Origin: Anaerolineae bacterium
Lineage (GTDB): Bacteria > Chloroflexota > Anaerolineae > JAAYZQ01
Direction: 5' to 3'
Length of the DNA: 31,554 bases
NCBI GenBank assembly: GCA_016929795.1
Contig: JAFGIA010000234.1
Coordinates: forward strand, 1 to 31,554
Numbering within the stretch: the stretch's first letter is position 1; each line of letters starts with the position of its first letter. Position numbers and translations under genes: made by a program. Positions 1 to 8,094 of the stretch are shown here, piece by piece. Below the pieces are notes generated by a model. The model did not search any database and was not told where the DNA came from. It saw nothing but the letters and a program-made list of their open reading frames with translations.

Positions 1-50
1 GGGGGGGGGGGGGGGGGGGAGGTGGGGGGGGGGGGGGGGGGGGGGGGGGG
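1..50. repeat. Poly-G tract at window edge
   Basis: All 50 bases are G except an A at position 20 and a T at position 23. The tract lies just beyond the 3' end of rsmG. A run this long at the very edge is more like a contig-end artefact (for example two-colour sequencer poly-G) than biology, but a real homopolymer cannot be excluded from the sequence alone. Confidence 0.85.
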
Positions 51-70
51 ATGAGGGAAGGGGATGGTTA

Positions 71-805
71 TCAGGGAGGTTGGCATAGGGGGTTCTTGGC
101 AGGCACCCCGGGGCGGCGGGGATAGGTGTGCGGGGTGGGGGAGACTTTTTCGACGGCGACGAGGGCATGGGAGGCGGGAAGGCCGGGCAGGTCGGCAGGC
201 ACAACGCGGCGCAGCACGCCACCAAGGGTGTGGATCGCGCCGGCTGCCGCCGCCGCCTCGGCGGTGGCCCCTTCGCCCTTGGGCGCGACCAGCCAGCCGC
301 CGGGGCGCAGGAAGGGGAGGGTGTATTCGGCGAGGACCGCCATGTCAGCCACGGCGCGGGCAAAGGCCAGGTCATAAGACGCACGGTGAGCAGGGTCGTG
401 TCCCAACTCTTCCGCACGGGCCTTGATCGCACACGTGTTTTCGAGGTCGAGGCGCTCGATCACATATTCGAGAAAGGTGACCTTTTTGCCGGTCGATTCA
501 AGAAGTGTAAGGCGTAGCGAGGGGCAGGCGATCTTGAGCGGCAAGCCGGGAAAGCCTGCCCCGGCGCCCACATCGATCACGGCTACGGCCGGCTGCGCGA
601 GTGCCTGGCGCACCTCGTCGATGCGCAGCACCGACAGAGAGTCGACAAAGTGCCGGGTCTGCACCTCGTCAAAGGTGGTGATCGTGGTCAGGTTAAACTT
701 GGCGTTCCACGCCACGAGGGCGTGATAGTAGGCCTCAAAGGCCGCAAGCTGCGCGCCGGATAGCGACAGGCCGAGGGCAGCCGCGCCGGCGATCAGCCGA
801 TCCAT
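71..805 (-). CDS. rsmG: 16S rRNA (guanine527-N7)-methyltransferase RsmG
   Basis: RsmG (GidB) uses S-adenosylmethionine to make m7G527 in 16S rRNA of the 30S subunit; loss of it gives low-level streptomycin resistance in other bacteria. The 244-residue length is normal for the family. The SAM-binding motif VIDVGAGAGFPGLPLKI is clear, followed by TLLESTGKKVTFLEYV and the FARAVADMAVL segment. The C-terminus ends in the family signature YPRRPGVPAKNPL. The N-terminal helix region (LSGAQLAAFEAYYHALVAWNAKFNLT) is also typical. It starts 34 bp after the dnaN stop on the same strand with only a weak ribosome site (GCAGGTT just before ATG), so it is probably co-transcribed with dnaN. The downstream side runs straight into the poly-G window edge. 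Confidence 0.95.
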   Translation of the reverse strand: MDRLIAGAAALGLSLSGAQLAAFEAYYHALVAWNAKFNLTTITTFDEVQTRHFVDSLSVLRIDEVRQALAQPAVAVIDVGAGAGFPGLPLKIACPSLRLTLLESTGKKVTFLEYVIERLDLENTCAIKARAEELGHDPAHRASYDLAFARAVADMAVLAEYTLPFLRPGGWLVAPKGEGATAEAAAAAGAIHTLGGVLRRVVPADLPGLPASHALVAVEKVSPTPHTYPRRPGVPAKNPLCQPP

Positions 806-839
806 AACCTGCGTTCAGGCAGAAGGGCAGCGACAGGGA

Positions 840-1988
840 CTAGCGCGTGATATGCATCGGCATGATGACGCATACAAAGTTCTCTCCACCCACAGGGCGC
901 AGGACACCAGGGCTACTCGGCGTCGTGGTCTCGAGGGCGACCTCGGGCGTGCCCATCACCTGCAGGGCATCGATCATGTAGCGCGCGTTGAAGGCGATCT
1001 CGATCTCGTCGCCATCGACCGTGGCATCGATCTCGCTGACATTGTCGCCAAATTCCGCCGACGTGCCGGTGACGATCATCTGTCCGGGAGTCAACTCCCC
1101 CCCGGGCACTGCGTGAAACCGTACAATGTTGGCCGCGTCGCGGGCAAATAGAAAGGCAACACGCACGACTTTGAGCAGTTCCTGGGTGCTGACCGTGGTG
1201 CGCGTGGTGTGTGACTTGGGCACGATCTGGTTATAGTCGGGAAAGTTGCCCTCGATGAGCTGCGAGACGAGGTCGGTGCTCGGCATGTGGAAAAGGAGCT
1301 GGTTGCGCTGGGGGGTGATGAGCAGCTCGATCTTGGTCTCCTCCTCGCCAGAGACGCGTGCCAGCTCGGACAGGGCGCGGGCCGGAATGATGACGCTACT
1401 CGCCGTATCGAGATCGGCGCCGACGTCGGCGGAAGCGACCGCCAGGCGAAAGCCGTCGGCGGCGGCCATGGTGAGGCCCCCCTGGTGGAACTGGGCGAGG
1501 ACGCCGGTGAGGATCGGCCGGCTCTCGTCGGTGGCGGCGGCAAAGACCGACTGGTCGATCATGCGCCGGAAGCCTTCGGCGTCGAGATAAAGATGCGACG
1601 GGGCCTGGGGCGCCACGCTTTCGGCGGTGGGCACCTCGGGGAACTCGGCCGCGTCGATGCCCTTGATGTTGGCCTCGTAGCGCGCGCACTTTAGGTTGAG
1701 GGTCTGCGTGCGCGTGTTCAGATCGATCTCGATCTGGCCAGGAGGTAACGAGTTGACAAATTCGGTCAAAAGCCTGGCAGGGACGGTGACGCTGCCTTCC
1801 TCCTCGACCTTGGCTCCAATCCAGCAGTTAATTCCAACCTCCAGGTTGGTTGCCGCCAGGCGCAGCCGGCCCTCGTCCGTTTGCAGGAGGATGTTGGACA
1901 GGACGGGCAGGGTGGAGCGGGTGGCGACGGCGCGGCCGACGATGGACAACCCCCGTGCCAGATTCTCTTGCAGACAAGTGAGCTTCAT
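840..1988 (-). CDS. dnaN: DNA polymerase III subunit beta (sliding clamp)
   Basis: This is the ring-shaped processivity clamp that tethers DNA polymerase III to DNA. The protein begins MKLTCLQENLARGLSIVGRA and contains the TLPVLSNILL segment that marks domain 1. It ends VCVIMPMHITR, the expected clamp C-terminus (PM[RH] ending). Length is 382 residues, normal for DnaN. The frame is open for 34 more codons upstream, but the ATG at 1988 has a near-perfect Shine-Dalgarno (AAAGGAGGAGATC before ATG) and matches the usual clamp N-terminus, so this start is preferred. A promoter lies about 90 bp upstream. rsmG follows in the same direction. dnaA and recF are not in the window, so whether oriC is nearby is not known. 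Confidence 0.96.
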   Translation of the reverse strand: MKLTCLQENLARGLSIVGRAVATRSTLPVLSNILLQTDEGRLRLAATNLEVGINCWIGAKVEEEGSVTVPARLLTEFVNSLPPGQIEIDLNTRTQTLNLKCARYEANIKGIDAAEFPEVPTAESVAPQAPSHLYLDAEGFRRMIDQSVFAAATDESRPILTGVLAQFHQGGLTMAAADGFRLAVASADVGADLDTASSVIIPARALSELARVSGEEETKIELLITPQRNQLLFHMPSTDLVSQLIEGNFPDYNQIVPKSHTTRTTVSTQELLKVVRVAFLFARDAANIVRFHAVPGGELTPGQMIVTGTSAEFGDNVSEIDATVDGDEIEIAFNARYMIDALQVMGTPEVALETTTPSSPGVLRPVGGENFVCVIMPMHITR

Positions 1989-2078
1989 GATCTCCTCCTT
2001 TGTCATCCCAGTACCCTGGGCCACTACTTGGGGCGCGTCGTGCCCATGACTACTAGATACAGGGGCACAGCCTGGAAT

Positions 2079-2107
2079 AGTATACACCAAAATGGTCAGA
2101 AGTTCAA
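2079..2107 (-). promoter_or_regulatory. Sigma70-type promoter for dnaN
   Basis: On the minus strand: -35 TTGAAC (2102-2107), 17-bp spacer, -10 TATACT (2079-2084). Transcription would start near 2072, giving a leader of about 85 nt before the dnaN ATG. Sequence match only. Confidence 0.7.
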
Positions 2108-2158
2108 CTTGGTGGGAAGGTTGGAAAGTGCAGAGACAAACGTCGATGCGCCTTGACG

Positions 2159-2194
2159 AAAAATGCAGGGGTGAGGAATCCTCACCCCTGCATT
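2159..2194 (-). terminator. Intrinsic terminator after the PEP-CTERM protein gene
   Basis: A perfect 16-bp inverted repeat (AATGCAGGGGTGAGGA and its complement, one central base) spans 2162-2194. Read on the minus strand the stem is followed by TTTTT (2159-2163), as expected for a Rho-independent terminator. It lies 33 bp beyond the stop codon of the gene at 2227-5988 and ahead of the dnaN promoter. Confidence 0.85.
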
Positions 2195-2226
2195 CAAGCC
2201 ATTATCCGATCCGTCGCAGTCCCGTC

Positions 2227-5200
2227 CTACTTGCGCCGCCTCGCCCGGATTTGCACGCCGACGTAGCCTGCCAGTCCGGCAAGTGCCCCCCCCATCAGGA
2301 CAAAGGTCGACGGCTCGGGCACGACGGGGGGGGCCGCTGGCGGTGGTGTTGGTGTGGGCGTCGGTCTGGGCGTCGATGTTGGTGTGGGCGTCGGAGTCGC
2401 CGGTGCATAGATGCCAATATCCTGGTCGAGGTCACTGGCATTCAGGTCGATATTGGAGATCTGGGCCGTCGCCGGATCGGCGTCGCTGTCAAGCGCGTCG
2501 TCGGCCCCCTGATCTTGAGGGCTGATCGTCCAGCCGGTGGGGAGGTTCGAGAAAGCGATGCAGTAGGTGCCGGGGCTCAGGTCAAGGAAGCGGTAGTTGC
2601 CGCCCGCGTCGGTGGGCTCGGTTGCCAGGGGCTCGGCACCCGAGCAGTCGGCAGTGTCGTAAAGCGTGGCGACAACGCCTTCCACTCCCGGCTCGCCTGC
2701 GTCCTGGATACCGTCCTGATCCAGGTCCTCCCACACGAGATCGCCCAAAGCCAGCCGCTGGCCAAAACCAAAGTCGTTGTCGAGATCGTCGGGCGCGCTG
2801 GTGTCGAGCGCGACAGCGTAGGAGAGGGGGGTAACCGGGTTGTTGCAGTCGCCCAGGTTGGCGTCGGCCTCATCCACCTCGACGACGTAACACTCGGGGA
2901 GGGTGCCGGCCAGGCCGATGGCCAGCTCGTCAAAGAGGTAAAGGCCGTCGACGCCCGAGTCGATCGTGGACAACAGGTTCACGGCGACGCCGTCGCAGCC
3001 AGGATCGTCGTATAAGGTCACACCGACGGCGGTCACGCCCTCGCCCGCGTTGTACAGCCCGTTGCTGTCCGCATCGCAGAACACGCGGTCGCCGATCGAG
3101 CCGGTGGTGTAGACCCCCATGTCCTCGTCGAGGTCGCTGGCGGCGAGGTTGATGTCGGCGATCTGGGCCGTCGCCGGGTCGGCGTCGCTGTCGAGGGCGT
3201 CATCCGCTCCCTGGTCTTGAAGGCTGATCGTCCAGCCGGCCGGGATGTTGGAGAATTGCAGGCAGTAGATGCCGTTGTTCAGGCCTGTGAAGAGGTAGTT
3301 GCCGGCCGCGTCGGTGGTGTCGCTGGCGAGCGCCTGGCCCGAGCACACACGGGCATAGAGGTCGACGACGATGCCCACCACCCCCGGCTCGCCTGCATCC
3401 TGGATGCCGTCCGCGTCCGTGTCGTACCAGACCAGGTCGCCCAGGGCCAGCAGTTGGTTGAAGCCAAAGTCGTTGTCGAGGTCATCGGGCGCGCTGGTGT
3501 CGAGCGCCACGGTGTAGGACAGGGGCGTGATCGGATTGTCACAGTCACCCAGGTCGGCATCGGCCTCATCCACCTCGACGACGTAACACTCGGGCAGGGT
3601 GCCGGCCAGGCCCACGGCCAGCTCGTCAAAGAGGTAAAGGCCGTCGACGCCCGAGTCCATCGTGGACAACAGGTTGACCGCCACGCCGTCGCAGCCGGGA
3701 TCGTCGTACAGGGTCACACCCACGGCGGTCACTCCCTCGCCTGTGTCATACAGCCCATTGCTGTCCGCATCGCAGAACACGCGGTCGCCGATCGAGCCGG
3801 TGGTGTAGACCCCCATGTCCTCATCGAGATCGTCGGCAGCCAGGTTGATGTCGGTGATCTGGGCCGTCGCCGGATCGGCGTCGCTGTCGAGGGCGTCGTC
3901 CACCCCCTGGTCTTGAGGGCTGATCGTCCAGCCGGCCGGGATGTTGGAGAATTGCAGGCAGTAGACGCCGGGGGTCAGGTCTGTGAAGAGGTAGTTGCCC
4001 GCCGCGTCGGTGGTGTCGCTGGCCATCGCCTGGCCCGAGCACACATCGACGTAGAGGTCGACGACGATGCCCGCCACCCCCGGCTCGCCTGCATCCTGGA
4101 TGCCGTCGGCGTCGGTATCGTACCAGACCAGGTCGCCCAGGGTCAAGAGCGGCTGGATGTCAACCTGGTAATCCTCGACTTCGCCTCCGTTCCACCACAA
4201 CCCATCGTACGACAGCTCGGTCATCGGATCGTCGGCAGTATAGCGAAAGCGCGCGTAGGTGGTGCCCGTGGTGGCGCCGGCAGGCACGGCGAAGTTGAGG
4301 GCGTTGGTGCCCGCGACGACGGCCAGGTCGGAGAAGACGTGCTCACCCGCGTCCGCCCAGTCGCCGTCGGCGTTGAAATCGAGCCAGGCGTTCAGGTAGC
4401 CATCCTCAGACACGATCACGTCGACCCCGGCCGTGCCCCCTGGCATCAGCGCAGTGGTAAAGGTCACCCCATCCTCGTCGTCCTGGTCGGCCAGGTCGTC
4501 GCCATCGGCTGCGGCGGTGGGCTGCCCATCGAGCTCGAGGTCAACCACCGCCCCGAGCGTGCCAGGCGCGTTGGGCGAGGGCAGGTGGCAGGCGCCATTC
4601 GACGCCAGCAGCGTGGGATAGGTGGGATCCGGGGCATCCCCGCAGTCGAGCTGCTGCTGCACCTCAACAGAGCCCGCGTCACAGGCGGCCGTGCCGTCGA
4701 GGTTGCCATCCTGGGGTCGGTCCACACCGCGCTGGTCGACCGGCAGCAGGCACGCCCCGACTGGTCCGATGTCGACGGCCTGGCTTCCGAGGAGCGGCAG
4801 GTGGGTCCAGGTGGGGCCCCCGTTGTCGGCGAGCGGACCGAGCAGCGGATCGCTGGTCGTCTGGTCGCCCGGGCCGGTGGCAGGGCAGGTGACACCCACC
4901 AGGCTGTAGCCAACCGAGGTATAGTCGGTTCCCGGTTGCAGGGAGCAGTCCTCACTCCCATTGTCCGCCAGGATCGCACTTGCGACAGAGATAGACGTCA
5001 GAACCTGGTGAGGTGCGCTATCATGATCGCCAGCAGCCGGATGCGGGAACGGCGTGGCGCCACCGCGCGTGAGGATCGGCCAACCGGCAACAAGGCCACT
5101 GGAATTACTCGTCACGGTGGTGTGGGTGATCGTCAAGCTGGTGTCCACTTCCATGCCAAGCAGATGGATCGCGCCCCCAAGCAGTGCCTGGTTGTTGCTC

Positions 5201-5988
5201 AGCGTGCTGTTGCTGATCTGCAGCTCGCCACCCAAGAGCGAGATCCCCCCTCCTGTGCCCTGTGCCAGCGCCCTGTTGCTCACGATGGTAGAGCGCGTGA
5301 TCGAGCCACTCCCAAAGTGCCTGATCCCGCCGCCTTCAAAGTCGGCGATGTTGCCACTCACGGTGGTGTCTTCGATTTGCATCTCGTCGTTGTTGAGGAT
5401 ACCGCCCCCACCCCAAACAGCCGTATTGTCCGCAATCGTCGACAGAGTGGCAAAAAGCTGCCCATCGCTGTAAATTCCGCCGCCCTCTGCGGCATGATTG
5501 TCGCGCAGGCTGCTGGCATAGAGGGTGACGATGCCGCCATTGTTATTGATACCCCCTCCGACCTCCGAGGTGGAATCGGTCAGATCCCCATTCTGCACGG
5601 TGATCGCGTTCAGGGTCAGCGCCCCTCCGGTATAGACCTCAAAGATGCGGAAATAGTCAACTGCCGAGGGATCGCGTTGGATGGTGGCACCGGCCCCGCC
5701 GTCGATCGTAATGTCGGAGGTAATGACCGGCAGGCCGTTGAGGGCATTGTCGGGCACGGCCAACGTGTAGACGCAGCCGTCGGCCAGCAGGATCGTGTCG
5801 GCCTCGCCGTTGGCGTTGGCGCTGTTGATGGCCGCGATCAGGGCCGGCACGTCACCCACCCCACCGGGACAGCTTCCCGTGAGATCGAAAGTGTCCGCAT
5901 AGACCGGGGGAGCCGGGAACACACCCACCAGGCCAGCCAGCAGGGCGAACGCGGCGACGATGGTCAGCACACATCTTTGTGGTTTCAT
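2227..5988 (-). CDS. Secreted beta-helix/GEVED/SdrD-repeat protein with PEP-CTERM-like tail
   Basis: A 1253-residue exported protein, probably a surface or sorted structural/adhesive protein. Residues 1-31 are a signal peptide (MKPQRC, hydrophobic core, cleavage near VYA-DT). About 32-430 is a right-handed beta-helix of the choice-of-anchor-Q type, with DPLLGPLADNGGPT and VDQRGVDRP motifs. About 450-610 is a GEVED domain (WLDFNADGDWADAGE, GGEVEDYQVDI). About 613-1190 holds SdrD/Cna-B-like repeats in A-B-A-B-A order; each A unit opens LGDLVW with DxDxDGxQDAGEPG, a probable calcium-binding loop. A Thr/Pro linker follows. The last 31 residues carry VPEPSTF, a hydrophobic stretch and RARRRK, the layout of a PEP-CTERM exosortase signal. 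The ATG at 5988 is chosen for its Shine-Dalgarno (CAGGAGGAGGAGTTT) and signal peptide; the open frame extends 115 codons further upstream. No exosortase is in the window. Confidence 0.9.
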   Translation of the reverse strand: MKPQRCVLTIVAAFALLAGLVGVFPAPPVYADTFDLTGSCPGGVGDVPALIAAINSANANGEADTILLADGCVYTLAVPDNALNGLPVITSDITIDGGAGATIQRDPSAVDYFRIFEVYTGGALTLNAITVQNGDLTDSTSEVGGGINNNGGIVTLYASSLRDNHAAEGGGIYSDGQLFATLSTIADNTAVWGGGGILNNDEMQIEDTTVSGNIADFEGGGIRHFGSGSITRSTIVSNRALAQGTGGGISLLGGELQISNSTLSNNQALLGGAIHLLGMEVDTSLTITHTTVTSNSSGLVAGWPILTRGGATPFPHPAAGDHDSAPHQVLTSISVASAILADNGSEDCSLQPGTDYTSVGYSLVGVTCPATGPGDQTTSDPLLGPLADNGGPTWTHLPLLGSQAVDIGPVGACLLPVDQRGVDRPQDGNLDGTAACDAGSVEVQQQLDCGDAPDPTYPTLLASNGACHLPSPNAPGTLGAVVDLELDGQPTAAADGDDLADQDDEDGVTFTTALMPGGTAGVDVIVSEDGYLNAWLDFNADGDWADAGEHVFSDLAVVAGTNALNFAVPAGATTGTTYARFRYTADDPMTELSYDGLWWNGGEVEDYQVDIQPLLTLGDLVWYDTDADGIQDAGEPGVAGIVVDLYVDVCSGQAMASDTTDAAGNYLFTDLTPGVYCLQFSNIPAGWTISPQDQGVDDALDSDADPATAQITDINLAADDLDEDMGVYTTGSIGDRVFCDADSNGLYDTGEGVTAVGVTLYDDPGCDGVAVNLLSTMDSGVDGLYLFDELAVGLAGTLPECYVVEVDEADADLGDCDNPITPLSYTVALDTSAPDDLDNDFGFNQLLALGDLVWYDTDADGIQDAGEPGVVGIVVDLYARVCSGQALASDTTDAAGNYLFTGLNNGIYCLQFSNIPAGWTISLQDQGADDALDSDADPATAQIADINLAASDLDEDMGVYTTGSIGDRVFCDADSNGLYNAGEGVTAVGVTLYDDPGCDGVAVNLLSTIDSGVDGLYLFDELAIGLAGTLPECYVVEVDEADANLGDCNNPVTPLSYAVALDTSAPDDLDNDFGFGQRLALGDLVWEDLDQDGIQDAGEPGVEGVVATLYDTADCSGAEPLATEPTDAGGNYRFLDLSPGTYCIAFSNLPTGWTISPQDQGADDALDSDADPATAQISNIDLNASDLDQDIGIYAPATPTPTPTSTPRPTPTPTPPPAAPPVVPEPSTFVLMGGALAGLAGYVGVQIRARRRK
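2758..4149 (-). repeat. Two tandem 696-bp coding repeats (plus a diverged partial third)
   Basis: Within the surface-protein gene, the A+B module (232 codons) occurs twice with a period of exactly 696 bp: for example GCGGTCGCCGATCGAGCC recurs at 3085 and 3781. Long stretches match base for base. A third, more diverged A module continues to about 2410. Near-identity at DNA level indicates recent duplication or gene conversion, and makes this a likely site of length variation or assembly collapse. Confidence 0.9.
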
Positions 5989-6027
5989 AAACTCCTCCTC
6001 CTGTTGTGTTGTGGAACGAACAAAAAC

Positions 6028-6064
6028 GGCCACGGCAGAGCGCCAGTGCGCCCGTGCCGTGACC
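6028..6064 (-). promoter_or_regulatory. Hairpin in the 5' leader of the PEP-CTERM protein gene
   Basis: GGCCACGGCA (6028-6037) pairs with TGCCGTGACC (6055-6064) with one mismatch. It sits in the long leader (about 165 nt) between the proposed promoter and the ATG at 5988. Function unknown; it could stabilise mRNA or be incidental in GC-rich DNA. Confidence 0.4.
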
Positions 6065-6159
6065 ACACAGGTTGATGCGAGTCCTGAGACAGATTCGACG
6101 GAAACGGCCAACGTCCCCCCCCCTGGCATCGCAGACAGCCCTACCTCACAATAGAGGCA

Positions 6160-6188
6160 AGCATAACACAGCTTGCGAAGAATGGCAA
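6160..6188 (-). promoter_or_regulatory. Promoter for the PEP-CTERM protein gene
   Basis: On the minus strand: -35 TTGCCA (6183-6188), 17-bp spacer, -10 TATGCT (6160-6165). It lies in the gap after the upstream gene (stop at 6222), so the surface protein can be transcribed on its own. Confidence 0.6.
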
Positions 6189-6221
6189 ATCGTGCAAGGA
6201 ACAGCACAGAGCGGCGTTTGA

Positions 6222-7943
6222 CTACTTGAGCACGAACGGCACAAATGCCCGCCGGGCCGGCTCGACCCAAAAGATGTATTGCTCGCTCTGGTTGCTGCCC
6301 AGCGGACATAGGACTGCGACCGACCAAACCCACGGCCCCAGCGCGTCGTCAGGCAGAAAGTGGCTGCTCTGATACCGGTATTCGTAGGGGTAAGGCACGT
6401 ACCCATCCGAGAGGCACCTGTTTCCGGGCCCTCGAACGCTAATCATGCTATAGCACGGTCCGTCGCGCGCGGACCATGAGAAATGCCATCCCTCGGGCGA
6501 GACCGGCTGAGGGATCACGGCGCCGTCTTCCGGCCGGAGGTAGGAGGGAGGGCCGGGCATGCTCGTCGGTGTCGGGGATGCCGTGGGCGTGGGAGTATAG
6601 GTGGGCATCCCCTCCGGTGTGGGTGATGGTGTGTACGATGGTGTCGGCGTCACGGAAGGCGTGTGCGTCGGCGTCGGGGTGAAGGTCGGCATGGCGGTTG
6701 GCGTCACGCAGGGCGGCGGCACATACCCTTCCAGAAAGGTGCCGACGGCCCAAGTGCTGCGAGCCGACGACGAGGCGACGCTGTAGAGCCAATTGCTCGT
6801 GCCAGGGTCGGGGCTGGCCAACGTCTGCCACATCGTGCCGTTCCAGTGGAGGATGAGCGCCTGGGATCTCGTGACGTGGTTGTATCTGACAGAGTATTCC
6901 CCTACTGCCCACACGTCGTTTGCGGCAACCGCTGCCACTCCCCTCAGCGCGCCGCTGCCGGGGACCGGGATCATGCGCCAATTCGTCCTATCCCAGTGCA
7001 CGATCAATGGTCCGTCGCTGCCACACACCTGGTACCAGCCGACAGCCCACACGTCATCCGCAGAGATGGCCGAGACGTCATAAATTTCCAGAGCCCCTAT
7101 ACTCGGTTCCGGGAAGGGATTGGGGCCAGGAACGACACCCCACGCGCTGCCGTCCCAATGCAGGATGAGGCCGCGCCGCTCATTGTCGATGGCATACCAC
7201 CCCACTGCCCACACATCGTCCGCCGCGACGGTAGCCACTGCATGCAGGTAGTTGCCCTCGTCGCCGACATTCGGACTCGGGATGACAGACCAGGTGTGCC
7301 CATCCCAGTGCAGGGTCAGCGTCTGGGACCGTCCCTCGTATGAGTAGTAACCGACTGCCCAGGCGGCGTGTGCAGAAAGCGCGGCAACCCCCTCCAGGCT
7401 GTGGTCCGCCCCCGGGTTTGGACTCGGGACCACCCTCCACGTCCGACCATCCCAATGTACCATGAGCGTCTGATCGCTGTGCAGCGCGTCGTCGCGATAC
7501 TCGCCTGCAGCCCACACATCGTCTGCCGAAGCGGCGGCAACCGCGTTGAGTGTGTTCCTGCCGGTGCCGTGGTTCGGACTCGGCACGGGGCGCCACAATG
7601 CTCCGTTTCCATGTAGAGTCAGTGTGCGAGAAGTGGTGCCATCGTACACACTGCCTACCGCCCACAGGTCGGTCGGCGACAGGGCGACGATGTCTTGCAG
7701 GTGAGACAGATCGTCCTTGGGATAGGGAACCATGTGCCAGCCGCACACCGGCACCGGCGAGCTGGCAGTCTGATAACGAGGCGCTTCTACGAGCGTGCTC
7801 TCCACAAGGCTGGCCTCGCCCGGTGCGCCTGTTGGTCTCGCCGCGCTCGCGGCGCGATGAGCCAGGCACCACGCTCCCCATGTGAGCGCGAGCGCCAGGA
7901 GGAGACAGACGAGGCGGAACCGAAACAAACTGTCACAACGCAT
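6222..7943 (-). CDS. Secreted seven-repeat (WAVG) predicted beta-propeller protein
   Basis: A 573-residue exported protein of unknown function. Residues 1 to about 33 form a signal peptide with the hydrophobic core LVCLLLALALTWGAW. About 45-415 contains seven repeats, each centred on a D[VL]WAVG-like motif (DLWAVGSV, DVWAAGEY, AAWAVGYY, DVWAVGWY twice, DVWAVGEY, STWAVGTF). They alternate with L[TI]LHWDG and VPSPN segments, which suggests a seven-bladed propeller. A Thr/Pro-rich linker (about 418-465) leads to a C-terminal beta domain with cysteines (PSYLRPEDG onward) that ends FVPFVLK. Short [YF]-[LV]-P-[LF]-V-L-[RK] ends are, to my knowledge, frequent in secreted Chloroflexota proteins; that is recalled, not checked. 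The ribosome site is poor. It has its own promoter and lies upstream of, and parallel to, the PEP-CTERM gene. Confidence 0.8.
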   Translation of the reverse strand: MRCDSLFRFRLVCLLLALALTWGAWCLAHRAASAARPTGAPGEASLVESTLVEAPRYQTASSPVPVCGWHMVPYPKDDLSHLQDIVALSPTDLWAVGSVYDGTTSRTLTLHGNGALWRPVPSPNHGTGRNTLNAVAAASADDVWAAGEYRDDALHSDQTLMVHWDGRTWRVVPSPNPGADHSLEGVAALSAHAAWAVGYYSYEGRSQTLTLHWDGHTWSVIPSPNVGDEGNYLHAVATVAADDVWAVGWYAIDNERRGLILHWDGSAWGVVPGPNPFPEPSIGALEIYDVSAISADDVWAVGWYQVCGSDGPLIVHWDRTNWRMIPVPGSGALRGVAAVAANDVWAVGEYSVRYNHVTRSQALILHWNGTMWQTLASPDPGTSNWLYSVASSSARSTWAVGTFLEGYVPPPCVTPTAMPTFTPTPTHTPSVTPTPSYTPSPTPEGMPTYTPTPTASPTPTSMPGPPSYLRPEDGAVIPQPVSPEGWHFSWSARDGPCYSMISVRGPGNRCLSDGYVPYPYEYRYQSSHFLPDDALGPWVWSVAVLCPLGSNQSEQYIFWVEPARRAFVPFVLK

Positions 7944-8050
7944 CAGGTGAACCTACTCCCAACTGCTTGTGCCGTAACAAAGCAGCTGCAAAAAGCAAAC
8001 CAGGGTGCCGGCGTGTGGTGTGGTTGTGCGCCGCACGACCCCCTCGCCAA

Positions 8051-8079
8051 ATTGTAACACATCCCTTGCCCGCCGTCAA
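8051..8079 (-). promoter_or_regulatory. Promoter for the propeller protein gene
   Basis: On the minus strand: -35 TTGACG (8074-8079), 17-bp spacer, -10 TACAAT (8051-8056). It gives a leader of about 100 nt. The palindromic element at 8105-8183 starts 25 bp upstream of the -35 box, so it could affect this promoter. Confidence 0.7.
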
Positions 8080-8094
8080 GGCACCGATTTTCTT

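Noticed and set aside
2092..3015. Plus-strand frame of 307 codons overlapping the terminator and repeat region
   Set aside because: Begins inside the dnaN promoter region and crosses a terminator hairpin; its Trp/Cys/Arg-rich sequence is a frame shadow of the Thr/Pro linker and Cna-B repeats.
3217..6075. A 952-codon open frame on the plus strand opposite the PEP-CTERM protein gene
   Set aside because: It mirrors the repeat structure of the minus-strand gene, has no recognisable domain, signal or ribosome site, and long antisense frames are common in GC-rich repeats. The minus-strand protein has clear domains and sorting signals.
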